Below are positions 29,326-35,662 of a stretch of 38,908 nt of DNA, in pieces (the first letter of the stretch is position 1; each line of letters opens with the position of its first letter). The position numbers and the translations under genes were made by a program. Origin of the DNA: a virus; the IMG/VR virus record IMGVR_UViG_3300045110_000141, positions 1 to 38,908 of that record; one strand, written 5' to 3'. The notes beneath the pieces were generated by a model. The model was given only the letters and a program-made list of their open reading frames with translations. It was not told where the DNA came from and ran no database searches.

Positions 29326-29368
29326 GCGCCGCAATCCTTTCCCAGGGATTGCGGCGCTTTCGCTTTTT
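29326..29368 (+). terminator. Strong terminator or attenuator directly before the protease start
   Basis: GCGCCGCAATCC (29326-29337), 8-nt loop, GGATTGCGGCGC (29346-29357): a perfect 12-bp stem. TTT-CGC-TTTTT (29358-29368) then runs right up to ATG 29369. It is the strongest intrinsic-terminator-like structure in the window, yet it lies inside the structural gene operon. It also removes any Shine-Dalgarno sequence from the protease start. Confidence 0.75.
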
Positions 29369-29932
29369 ATGCCCAACGAAAATCCAGACCAGATCGAATT
29401 CAAGGAATGCCAGGCCGAATTCAAGATCACCTCAGAGGCCGGGCCCGGCACGCTCGAGGGCTATGCCGCCGTCTTCGGCAACGTCGATCGTGACAATGAG
29501 GTCATCGTTCCAGGCGCCTTTGCGCGCACCATTCCCGACTTCAAAACGACCGGCTTTCTGTGCAACGGGCACAACTGGAAGGAAGAGCTTGGGACGATCA
29601 CGGATGCCAAAGAGGACGACCGCGGCCTGCATATCACGGCAGAATTTTATTCAACCCCCGATGCCCAACAGGTGCGTCAGCGCCTTTCCGAGAAGATTGC
29701 TCGAGGCCGATCAGCAGGCATGTCAATCGGCTACAGAGTCAAGCAATCGGAAAGGCGCAACGGCGCCCGTCACCTGATTGAACTCGACCTGATGGAAGTC
29801 TCGGTCGTCACCGTTCCCGCAAATCCTCAGGCGCGCGTGAGCGCCGTCAAGAGCTCAGACCCTGAACTTGAATCGAGGCGCGCTTCGGTGCGTCGCCTTT
29901 ACCTTCGTCAACTCGCCCGCAAAAGGGCTTGA
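29369..29932 (+). CDS. Prohead protease, HK97/U35 family (187 aa)
   Basis: Serine protease that cleaves scaffold domains during head maturation. The pattern TLEGYAAVFGNVDRDNEVIV-PGAF (27-51) is diagnostic. Catalytic candidates are H68 (NGHNW), S119 (AGMSIGY) and E143 (LMEVSVVTVPANPQA). I chose ATG 29369 from the family N-terminus; it lies just after a T-tract and has no Shine-Dalgarno sequence. It precedes a capsid protein with a removable-looking coiled-coil N-domain, its likely substrate. Confidence 0.9.
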   Translation: MPNENPDQIEFKECQAEFKITSEAGPGTLEGYAAVFGNVDRDNEVIVPGAFARTIPDFKTTGFLCNGHNWKEELGTITDAKEDDRGLHITAEFYSTPDAQQVRQRLSEKIARGRSAGMSIGYRVKQSERRNGARHLIELDLMEVSVVTVPANPQARVSAVKSSDPELESRRASVRRLYLRQLARKRA

Positions 29933-29945
29933 AAGGAGCAACTCT

Positions 29946-31217
29946 ATGCCGCTTGCAACCTCCACGGGCGAAAAGCTGAAGACTCTGCGCGATCAACTGA
30001 ATCAGCTTGCTCTGCTCGATACCCCATCCGCCGAAGATCTCGAAAAGGCCGTCAAGCTCAATGAAGAGATCGACGGCGTTGAAACCGAATACGTCAAGCT
30101 CAAGGGCGTCGATGATGCCAATGATGCCCGTAAGGCCGCCGATGAAGCCGAAAAGGCCAAGTCTCGCCAGCCCGTAATACGGCCAGGTATAGCCTCGTCG
30201 AATGGCCAGAACCTCGATGCCGAGCGTCAGGAGAAGGCGCTTATTGCGGGCAATAAGTCCTGGTCATCGAGCCTCATCGAATCGGCCATCTACAAGGCCG
30301 TTCACGAGCAGGGCCATCACAGCGGTACGGCCTACAGCGTGACGATCGATGACGCCATCGGCCTCAACGTCAAGGCTGCAGGCGACCCGATCACCACAAC
30401 GCAGTTCGGCACGCGGATGACGGACCTCGGCCTTTTGCCGCATGTCTTTCCGCCCGCAACAGTCCTTCCGCTCATCAATGTGGTCAATGTCGCTGCCGGT
30501 AGCATTCGCTACTACCAGGCAACGATGCCGCCAACTGGCGGACCTGACTGGACGGCTGAAGCCGCTCTGAAGCCTGAAATTCAATTGCGATGGGCGCCGG
30601 TTGATGCCCCGATCGAGACGCTTGCCGAGTGGACTGCAGTCACGCTTCAGGCACTCGATGATCTGCCGCAGCTTCGCTCAGTACTCGACTTCGATCTGAG
30701 ACGCGCACTGCTCAATAAGCTCGATGATTCCATTCTCAACGGTAACGGCACGACTCCGCAGATCCGCGGCCTTCTCAATTTCGCCGGCGTTCAGAGCGTC
30801 GCCTTTGTAGCGACGACTTCGCCCGCCGACATGATTGCGAAGGGTATTGCCGCTGTCAGCGCAACCGGCTACGGCGTCCCGAATGCCATCGTCATGAATC
30901 CCACCGATTGGTGGAATGTTCGAACGTCCAAGATCGGCACGCCGCCCGCATCGTTCTACCTTTGGGGCGCACCGACCGAGGCAGGCACACCGAATATCTA
31001 CGGCCTACCGGTTGTCTCCGATTCGCATATGGCTGCGGGCACGGCGCTTGTCGGTGACTTCAGCTATGCGACGTTCTACCAGCGCATGGGCGTGACCTTC
31101 ATCGTTGGTCTCAAGAACGACGATCTCATCAAGAACATCACGACAATCGTCTGTGAGATGCGCGGCACGCTTGCGGTAACACGACCTGGCGCATTCGCGA
31201 AAGTAGCACTTGTGTAA
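29946..31217 (+). CDS. HK97-fold major capsid protein with coiled-coil N-domain (423 aa)
   Basis: ATG 29946 follows AAAGGAG at about 7 nt. Residues 1-100 are a charged coiled coil (KLKTLRDQLNQLALLDTPSA; AVKLNEEIDGVETEYVKLKG), the delta/scaffold domain type. The HK97 fold follows: VKAAGDPITTTQFGTRMTDL, PIETLAEWTAVTLQALDDLP, NGNGTTPQIRGLL, GVPNAIVMNPTDWWNV, AGTALVGDF and VCEMRGTLAVTRPGAFAKVA at the end. The prohead protease directly upstream should remove the N-domain. This is the capsid gene expected from the usual HK97 order; the 27549 gene is the extra one. Confidence 0.92.
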   Translation: MPLATSTGEKLKTLRDQLNQLALLDTPSAEDLEKAVKLNEEIDGVETEYVKLKGVDDANDARKAADEAEKAKSRQPVIRPGIASSNGQNLDAERQEKALIAGNKSWSSSLIESAIYKAVHEQGHHSGTAYSVTIDDAIGLNVKAAGDPITTTQFGTRMTDLGLLPHVFPPATVLPLINVVNVAAGSIRYYQATMPPTGGPDWTAEAALKPEIQLRWAPVDAPIETLAEWTAVTLQALDDLPQLRSVLDFDLRRALLNKLDDSILNGNGTTPQIRGLLNFAGVQSVAFVATTSPADMIAKGIAAVSATGYGVPNAIVMNPTDWWNVRTSKIGTPPASFYLWGAPTEAGTPNIYGLPVVSDSHMAAGTALVGDFSYATFYQRMGVTFIVGLKNDDLIKNITTIVCEMRGTLAVTRPGAFAKVALV

Positions 31218-31226
31218 TGAGGGTGT

Positions 31227-31484
31227 ATGAAAGTTGTCGCTGATCAGAGCTGGTGCTTAACGGATAAAGGCGAGCGGGTTCCTGAAGGGCATCCGCTCGC
31301 CCGTTTTTTGCTCGTCTCGAAAGGCTGTGAGATCGAAGAGTCGCAGCTTGAGGGCTATCCGACGCTCGAAGAAGACGAGCAGGTGGAAGACGACGAGGAA
31401 GAAGACACGGGTGAAGAGACGCCGGAAGGTGAGCCCGTCAAGCGCCCACGTGGCCGGCCTCGCAAGATTCCAATAGATCAATGA
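31227..31484 (+). CDS. Acidic protein with an AT-hook-like motif (85 aa)
   Basis: ATG 31227 follows GAGGG, and the end overlaps the next gene (ATGA). A small N-terminal domain (WCLTDKGERVPEGHPLARFL) is followed by an acidic tract (LEEDEQVEDDEEEDTGEETP) and the basic KRPRGRPRK, which matches the AT-hook core (PRGRPRK) that binds the minor groove of AT-rich DNA. It directly follows the capsid gene. It may bind packaged DNA or help head completion. Confidence 0.65.
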   Translation: MKVVADQSWCLTDKGERVPEGHPLARFLLVSKGCEIEESQLEGYPTLEEDEQVEDDEEEDTGEETPEGEPVKRPRGRPRKIPIDQ

Positions 31485-31957
31485 CCGATTCAGAAGCCTT
31501 CCAGAAAGCAGTCGAGATCGTCGCTGTCCAGGCCTGCGCCTGCGATCCGCCTGAGCTCTCACAGGGCGAGCTCGAGGGTGTCGTCAAGGATGCGCAGATT
31601 GCATCCACCTGGCAGCCGGACACCGCCTACGGGCAGGGCGATCAGGTCGTTCCAACGATTCCTAACGGCCATCTCTACCAATGCACCGTTGCAGGGACAT
31701 CAGGCTCAACGGAGCCCGCGTGGAATCAATTCTTCGGGACGACGACCACCGATAACACGGTGACCTGGCTTGAAGCGGGCCTCGTGAAAGGCTACTTCGA
31801 TCTCGATCGGGCGACATCAAACGCATGGATGCTCAAGGCCGGGAAGGCCGCACCGCTGGTGCAGAACTCGAGTGCCGGTCAGTCGCTTGCCTCGCAGCAG
31901 CTCTTCACGCACTGCCGCCAGATGGCCCGCGACTGGGAGCCGACGGAGGTGTCATGA
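31481..31957 (+). CDS. Head-tail connector-like protein with a beta module (158 aa)
   Basis: ATGA overlap with the preceding gene. The helical N-terminus and the C-terminal helices (LASQQLFTHCRQMARDWEPT) fit head-completion adaptors that sit after the capsid gene. Between them, at about 42-105, is a beta module, STWQPDTAYGQGDQVVPTIP then NGHLYQCTVAGTSGSTEPAW, close to carbohydrate-binding modules found repeatedly in phage virion proteins. It appears to be an adaptor with an inserted surface domain. Confidence 0.6.
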   Translation: MTDSEAFQKAVEIVAVQACACDPPELSQGELEGVVKDAQIASTWQPDTAYGQGDQVVPTIPNGHLYQCTVAGTSGSTEPAWNQFFGTTTTDNTVTWLEAGLVKGYFDLDRATSNAWMLKAGKAAPLVQNSSAGQSLASQQLFTHCRQMARDWEPTEVS

Positions 31958-32015
31958 GTAACGGCCCATAACAAGTCGGGGCAGCAACGAGTGATTCGAT
32001 TCAATCCCTACACAA

Positions 32016-32411
32016 ATGACTGACTGGCGCACTGAACTCTACGCGGTAAACCTCGACTTCCGCCGTTACTCGCGCGGCATCCAGGGCAACCTGCGCCTCG
32101 AACGCATCGATGGTGCCGGATGGCTGACGCTCGCTGAAGTCAAAAAGGGCTGGTCTGCGGACTACATCGTCAACCAGGCATCGGGGCTTCCTGAAGTCCA
32201 GATCGAGATAGCCGATCAGGGCAACCTCGCAGGCGTCTTTTCGGCCAATAGCATTCAGGCCGTGGTGGTCGAAGGAGTCAGGTATGAGCGGCGTGATCAG
32301 GACCTGGTGCTTGGCGTTCCGAAGGTATGGCGGCTGAGATGTCAGCCGATAGGCGAGGAAGCCGTCGAAGCGGCATTCACCAGGCGCGCTAATCAGCATT
32401 GGAGTAACTAG
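32016..32411 (+). CDS. Putative head-tail joining protein (131 aa)
   Basis: No clear Shine-Dalgarno sequence before ATG 32016; 58 nt separate it from the previous gene. The protein is mainly beta (RLERIDGAGWLTLAEVKKGW; VVVEGVRYERRDQDLVLGVP) with a final helix (EEAVEAAFTRRANQHW). Position between the connector and tail-completion genes suggests a head-tail stopper or joining protein. The assignment rests on gene order. Confidence 0.5.
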   Translation: MTDWRTELYAVNLDFRRYSRGIQGNLRLERIDGAGWLTLAEVKKGWSADYIVNQASGLPEVQIEIADQGNLAGVFSANSIQAVVVEGVRYERRDQDLVLGVPKVWRLRCQPIGEEAVEAAFTRRANQHWSN

Positions 32412-32423
32412 CGGAGGTAGTCA

Positions 32424-32819
32424 ATGCCCTATCAAGCACGGGAATACTGGTACAAGGCGGATGGCTCGGTAGTCGATTCGAGCGATGCCGCACGAGGATA
32501 TATCGCCTTCCCATACGGCTCGCAAGTGCCGGCAGCGAAGGTGCCTGTTGCATATGTGCCCGCCGCGCCGACGCTCACCACGCTTACGCCGTCAACCGCC
32601 GCCATTGCGTCGTCCGGTCTCAAGGTGACGCTCACCGGCACTGGCTTCTCGGGGAACTGCGTGGTCACTGCGGGCGGCGTGGTTATGGATGGCGCTGCGT
32701 TCATATCGGCAACATCGATGCAGGCCAATATTCGAGGGGCAGCAGCAGGCGCCGTGCCGGTCGTCGTTCGCGATGACTATGGACAGGTGAGCGCAGCAGT
32801 CAACTTCACGTTTAGTTAA
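32424..32819 (+). CDS. Ig-like (IPT/TIG) virion protein (131 aa)
   Basis: ATG 32424 is preceded by GCGGAGG at 6 to 7 nt. The C-terminal 80 residues form an IPT/TIG-type Ig-like domain: PAAPTLTTLTPSTAAIASSG, then LKVTLTGTGFSGNCVVTAGG and VPVVVRDDYGQVSAAVNFTF. Such domains decorate phage heads or tails and bind carbohydrate weakly. The N-terminal part (YWYKADGSVVDSSDAARGYI) may anchor it. Confidence 0.7.
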   Translation: MPYQAREYWYKADGSVVDSSDAARGYIAFPYGSQVPAAKVPVAYVPAAPTLTTLTPSTAAIASSGLKVTLTGTGFSGNCVVTAGGVVMDGAAFISATSMQANIRGAAAGAVPVVVRDDYGQVSAAVNFTFS

Positions 32820-32826
32820 AGACCTC

Positions 32827-33312
32827 ATGGCAGTCGAAGTAACAGTCAGCATTGAAGGTGGTGATGAGCTTGCACGCGCATTCGGCCTGATGTCGGGTGC
32901 GGTCAACGACTGGCGTCCTTACTGGGCTGATGTCGCGGCGGTGTTCTACATCAGCGAATCAGCGCGCTTTTCATCGGGCGGGTTCGGTGCGTGGCCGCCG
33001 CTTTCTGACGGCTATGCCAGATGGAAGGCTAAGCATTATCCAGGCGCGCCAATCCTCGTGCGCACAGGCAGGCTCAGGGAATCGTTGACATCTCGGAGTG
33101 GCGCCGGTGCCGTCTATGAAGAGAGCCCGCTTGAGCTGACGCTTGGGACGTCTGTGCCCTATGCGACCTATCACCAGACGGGTACGAGCCACATGCCGGC
33201 ACGCCCGCCTGAAGGGCTTAACGATACCGACCTGCGCGTCATGCAGACCGTTGTGCTCGATCGATTCAAACGCTACGCCGAGCAATTAGGCTTCGACACA
33301 AAGATTGATTAA
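32827..33312 (+). CDS. Tail-completion protein, Mu gpG / HK97 gp10-like (161 aa)
   Basis: The pattern FGAWPPLSDGYARWKAKHYP, ILVRTGRLRESLTS, VPYATYHQTGTSHMPARPPE matches the virion morphogenesis family (Mu gpG / P2 gpS), with the typical TGRLRESL and YHQTGT...PARPP motifs. These proteins join or stabilise the tail end at the head. The gene ends directly before the next start. Confidence 0.8.
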   Translation: MAVEVTVSIEGGDELARAFGLMSGAVNDWRPYWADVAAVFYISESARFSSGGFGAWPPLSDGYARWKAKHYPGAPILVRTGRLRESLTSRSGAGAVYEESPLELTLGTSVPYATYHQTGTSHMPARPPEGLNDTDLRVMQTVVLDRFKRYAEQLGFDTKID

Positions 33313-33816
33313 ATGCCCTGGACGCCTGCCTACAACCTGGTATCGATCGAACGCCTTGCATCCAACCTGCTTGCCATCTTCAAGCGTGATCAGGTCGCGG
33401 CGCTCGAGTGGGCCGGCTCTGGCCTTCAGCCGTGGATGTACTTCGGCATTGCCCGCCGCGTCGATCAGCAGATCTTTCCGTCGTGCCTTGCGTTGCCGGT
33501 GCGGTTGCCGATGACGCAGTCGCCTGATGAGGCGGCGGTCGTGATGCGGCAGGAGATCACCATCGAGATCGCAAGTGTCTCGCCTGATCCTGAAAAGCTC
33601 GCACGTGAAATCCTGACACGCACGAGGGCCATCACGGCGATGGTGCTCTCTGCATCACCTATGGACATCTTCGAAGGCATCACAACTGGCGCATTCGGCG
33701 GGCTTGTCTGGGATATCCAGGAGATCGCCATCAACCAGTTTCCAAGGCAAAACGCGCAGGGGCAATACCTGAGCCTTTCGCAGTCACTCGCAGTCTTCAA
33801 TTACATCGAAACGTAA
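33313..33816 (+). CDS. Putative tail terminator protein (167 aa)
   Basis: The ATG follows the previous stop without a gap. Mixed alpha-beta chain: PWTPAYNLVSIERLASNLLA, PDEAAVVMRQEITIEIASVS, PDPEKLAREILTRTRAITAM. Position after the tail-completion gene and before the tube gene is where siphoviruses place the tail terminator (lambda gpU-like), which caps tube growth. No single motif proves it. Confidence 0.55.
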   Translation: MPWTPAYNLVSIERLASNLLAIFKRDQVAALEWAGSGLQPWMYFGIARRVDQQIFPSCLALPVRLPMTQSPDEAAVVMRQEITIEIASVSPDPEKLAREILTRTRAITAMVLSASPMDIFEGITTGAFGGLVWDIQEIAINQFPRQNAQGQYLSLSQSLAVFNYIET

Positions 33817-33828
33817 GGAGGCAATTCA

Positions 33829-34407
33829 ATGTCATCAGGCGCATACGATCCCATAAAACTCGTCGTCGGACCGGGCAAGATGTATTTCAACTGCGCACCC
33901 CCGGCAGACGGCGCATCGCTTTCAACAATTCTCGTAGCAGGCGTCCCGTCTGATGGGGTTCTTGTCGGCTACACGAAAACCGGGACCACCTATCATTCAG
34001 CAATGACGCTCACGGGCTATGAAGTCGATGAGGTGCGCTCACCCATCTTCTACAACCCGACACAGGAAACGGTATCGATTCAGGGAACGCTCGTGCAGAT
34101 TGCCGAGACGGCAACGCTGAGCGCGCTACTCCCGAACTACAACTTCAAGACGCCGGGTTCCTACCACGTTGGCGGCCTCGATGCCTGGCCAACCACGGCA
34201 TATCCGAGCGTGCTTGTTGTGGGCCACAACCGCGCGACGCCTGGAAAGATCGTTGCCGTAATGATCTATAAGGCGCTCAACACGCAGGAATTTGTCATGG
34301 CAATCACGCGCCAGAATCCTTCTGAGACTGCCTTCACCTTCAGCGGCAATGCCATCGGGACACGCGAGGTAGGCGACCAGCTCGGGCAGCTTTATCTGGA
34401 AGCCTGA
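33829..34407 (+). CDS. Major tail tube protein, copy 1 (192 aa)
   Basis: ATG 33829 follows AAGGAGG at about 6 nt, the strongest Shine-Dalgarno sequence among the tail genes, fitting an abundant product. The protein is all beta, with the layout of a tube protein: KLVVGPGKMYFNCAPPADGA, QETVSIQGTLVQIAETATLS, MIYKALNTQEFVMAITRQNP, DQLGQLYLEA. The next gene encodes a paralogue. Gene order before the chaperones and tape measure supports the call. Confidence 0.75.
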   Translation: MSSGAYDPIKLVVGPGKMYFNCAPPADGASLSTILVAGVPSDGVLVGYTKTGTTYHSAMTLTGYEVDEVRSPIFYNPTQETVSIQGTLVQIAETATLSALLPNYNFKTPGSYHVGGLDAWPTTAYPSVLVVGHNRATPGKIVAVMIYKALNTQEFVMAITRQNPSETAFTFSGNAIGTREVGDQLGQLYLEA

Positions 34408-34997
34408 TGTCCTCACCGACTGACTACAACGCAACCCAGGTGATCACCGGGCCGAATATCGGTCTCTGGTGGAATGTCACGCTGCCTGCGCCCAACGTCC
34501 CGCTTGTCCTTGATGCTAATGGATTCCCGCCTGATGGGCGGCCTATGGGCTATACCGATCACGGGCTCACCTTGACGATCGGATGGCAGGCGCCGCCTGA
34601 GGAAGCCTGGGACGCGCAGGAGCCCTACCGCGTTTATGCGGCAAATCAGATGTCTATGGAAGGCACGCTTGTTCAGATGTCCGATCTCGATAAAGTGCGG
34701 ATACTCGTGCCGCCTGCGATCATTGCGCCGTCAAATGATCTTGTGACCTTCGGCACTGCCGTCAAGGCGCAGCAGGGGCCAACGTCCGTTCTCATGGTGT
34801 TTCCGCATCAGGCTAACCCACTGAGCCCGAAATACGGCTACGCCCTGATCTATAAGGCCATCAATACAACGCCGTTCAGCTTCGCAGTCACCCGGCGGGA
34901 TATGACGAAGGTCAACTTTCGCTTCGATGCACGGCCCGTATTCTCGAGGCCGCCCACGGATCAAATCGGGCAATTCACAACAATGGTTCCACCATAG
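34407..34997 (+). CDS. Tail tube-like protein, copy 2 (196 aa)
   Basis: The ATG shares one base with the previous stop, so the two are made together. Aligned by eye with copy 1: QVITGPNIGLWWNVTLP with KLVVGPGKMYFNCAPP; MSMEGTLVQMSDLDKV with VSIQGTLVQIAETATL; ALIYKAINTTPFSFAVTRRD with VMIYKALNTQEFVMAITRQN; and DQIGQF with DQLGQL. Overall identity is low, so the duplication is old or the two genes came in separately. It may be a second tube subunit, a tube-end protein or a decorated variant. Confidence 0.7.
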   Translation: MSSPTDYNATQVITGPNIGLWWNVTLPAPNVPLVLDANGFPPDGRPMGYTDHGLTLTIGWQAPPEEAWDAQEPYRVYAANQMSMEGTLVQMSDLDKVRILVPPAIIAPSNDLVTFGTAVKAQQGPTSVLMVFPHQANPLSPKYGYALIYKAINTTPFSFAVTRRDMTKVNFRFDARPVFSRPPTDQIGQFTTMVPP

Positions 34998-35004
34998 GGG
35001 AGTT

Positions 35005-35499
35005 ATGAGCAGAGCAAAAGAATATCGCAGCCGCAAACGTGAGCGGTTAAGCAAACTAACAGTTGAGGCAACAGGCGAGACGTTTATTGTCCGCCGCGTT
35101 GCCATCGATGCCTGGATTATGGCCGGGCGCATACCGGAGACGCTTGCGCGCGAAGTGCTAAGTGCGTGGCAGCAAGTGCGGGATGCCGGAAGCTCAACCG
35201 AGAACATGTCTGTTGATCAGTTGATGTCGGGCCTGCACGTTGTTCGCGATCTCGTTTTATCCGCTTGTGTCTCGCCAAAGCTCGTTGCTGGTGATGTCGA
35301 AGCCGATCTCGATAAGGACGAGATTCATTTCAGTGAACTCGAAATGGAAGAACGCACGGCATTGATCAACTTCTGCATGACTGGTGCGGGTGCAACACCC
35401 ATCGAAAACACAAACGGCAACCTGACGGTGGAGGCCGTCTCCACCTTTCCTGAAGGCGGAGAACGGAGCGAACCTGTACCTGCTGGCCAAAACCGGTGA
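35005..35499 (+). CDS. Tail assembly chaperone, upstream frame (164 aa)
   Basis: ATG 35005 follows GGGAG at about 2 to 6 nt. Helical protein: SKLTVEATGETFIVRRVAID, AWIMAGRIPETLAREVLSAW, DKDEIHFSELEMEERTALIN. It sits between the tube and tape-measure genes, as lambda gpG does. The C-terminal 50 or so residues lie over a second open frame that carries a typical chaperone C-domain. Confidence 0.7.
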   Translation: MSRAKEYRSRKRERLSKLTVEATGETFIVRRVAIDAWIMAGRIPETLAREVLSAWQQVRDAGSSTENMSVDQLMSGLHVVRDLVLSACVSPKLVAGDVEADLDKDEIHFSELEMEERTALINFCMTGAGATPIENTNGNLTVEAVSTFPEGGERSEPVPAGQNR

Positions 35500-35662
35500 G
35501 CGGTTCGGGACGCGTCCATCAGAGCTGCTTTGCATTGAGCCTAATGATCCCCTTGCGCTGTCGGTTGATATTGCTGCTGATTTGCACTTGCGATTACTTG
35601 AGGCGAAAGAAGCTGAGCGGATCAATGAAGAAATGGAACGGATGAAGAATGGCCGTAGGTAG
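35426..35662 (+). CDS. Tail assembly chaperone, downstream frame (reached by frameshift)
   Basis: This frame is open from 35426 to TAG 35662 but contains no ATG, GTG or TTG at a useful place. Its product NLYLLAKTGERFGTRPSELL, then NDPLALSVDIAADLHLRLLE, has the FGTRPSELL motif of second tail chaperone proteins. It must be read by shifting +1 (or -2) from the upstream gene, giving a fused protein of about 218 residues. The end overlaps the tape-measure start by 14 nt. Confidence 0.7.
   Translation, partial: RWRPSPPFLKAENGANLYLLAKTGERFGTRPSELLCIEPNDPLALSVDIAADLHLRLLEAKEAERINEEMERMKNGRR
35443..35451 (+). promoter_or_regulatory. Candidate +1 frameshift site
   Basis: In the upstream frame the codons are ACC TTT CCT. 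A +1 slip of the Phe tRNA from UUU to UUC enters the downstream frame as CTG AAG GCG. It is inside the only overlap window, 35426-35499. A -2 slip would give the same frame, so the exact site is uncertain. Confidence 0.4.

Noticed and set aside
33604-33620. Second parS site (GCACGTGAAATC)
   Set aside because: It keeps only the central nine bases and lies in coding sequence of the tail terminator gene.
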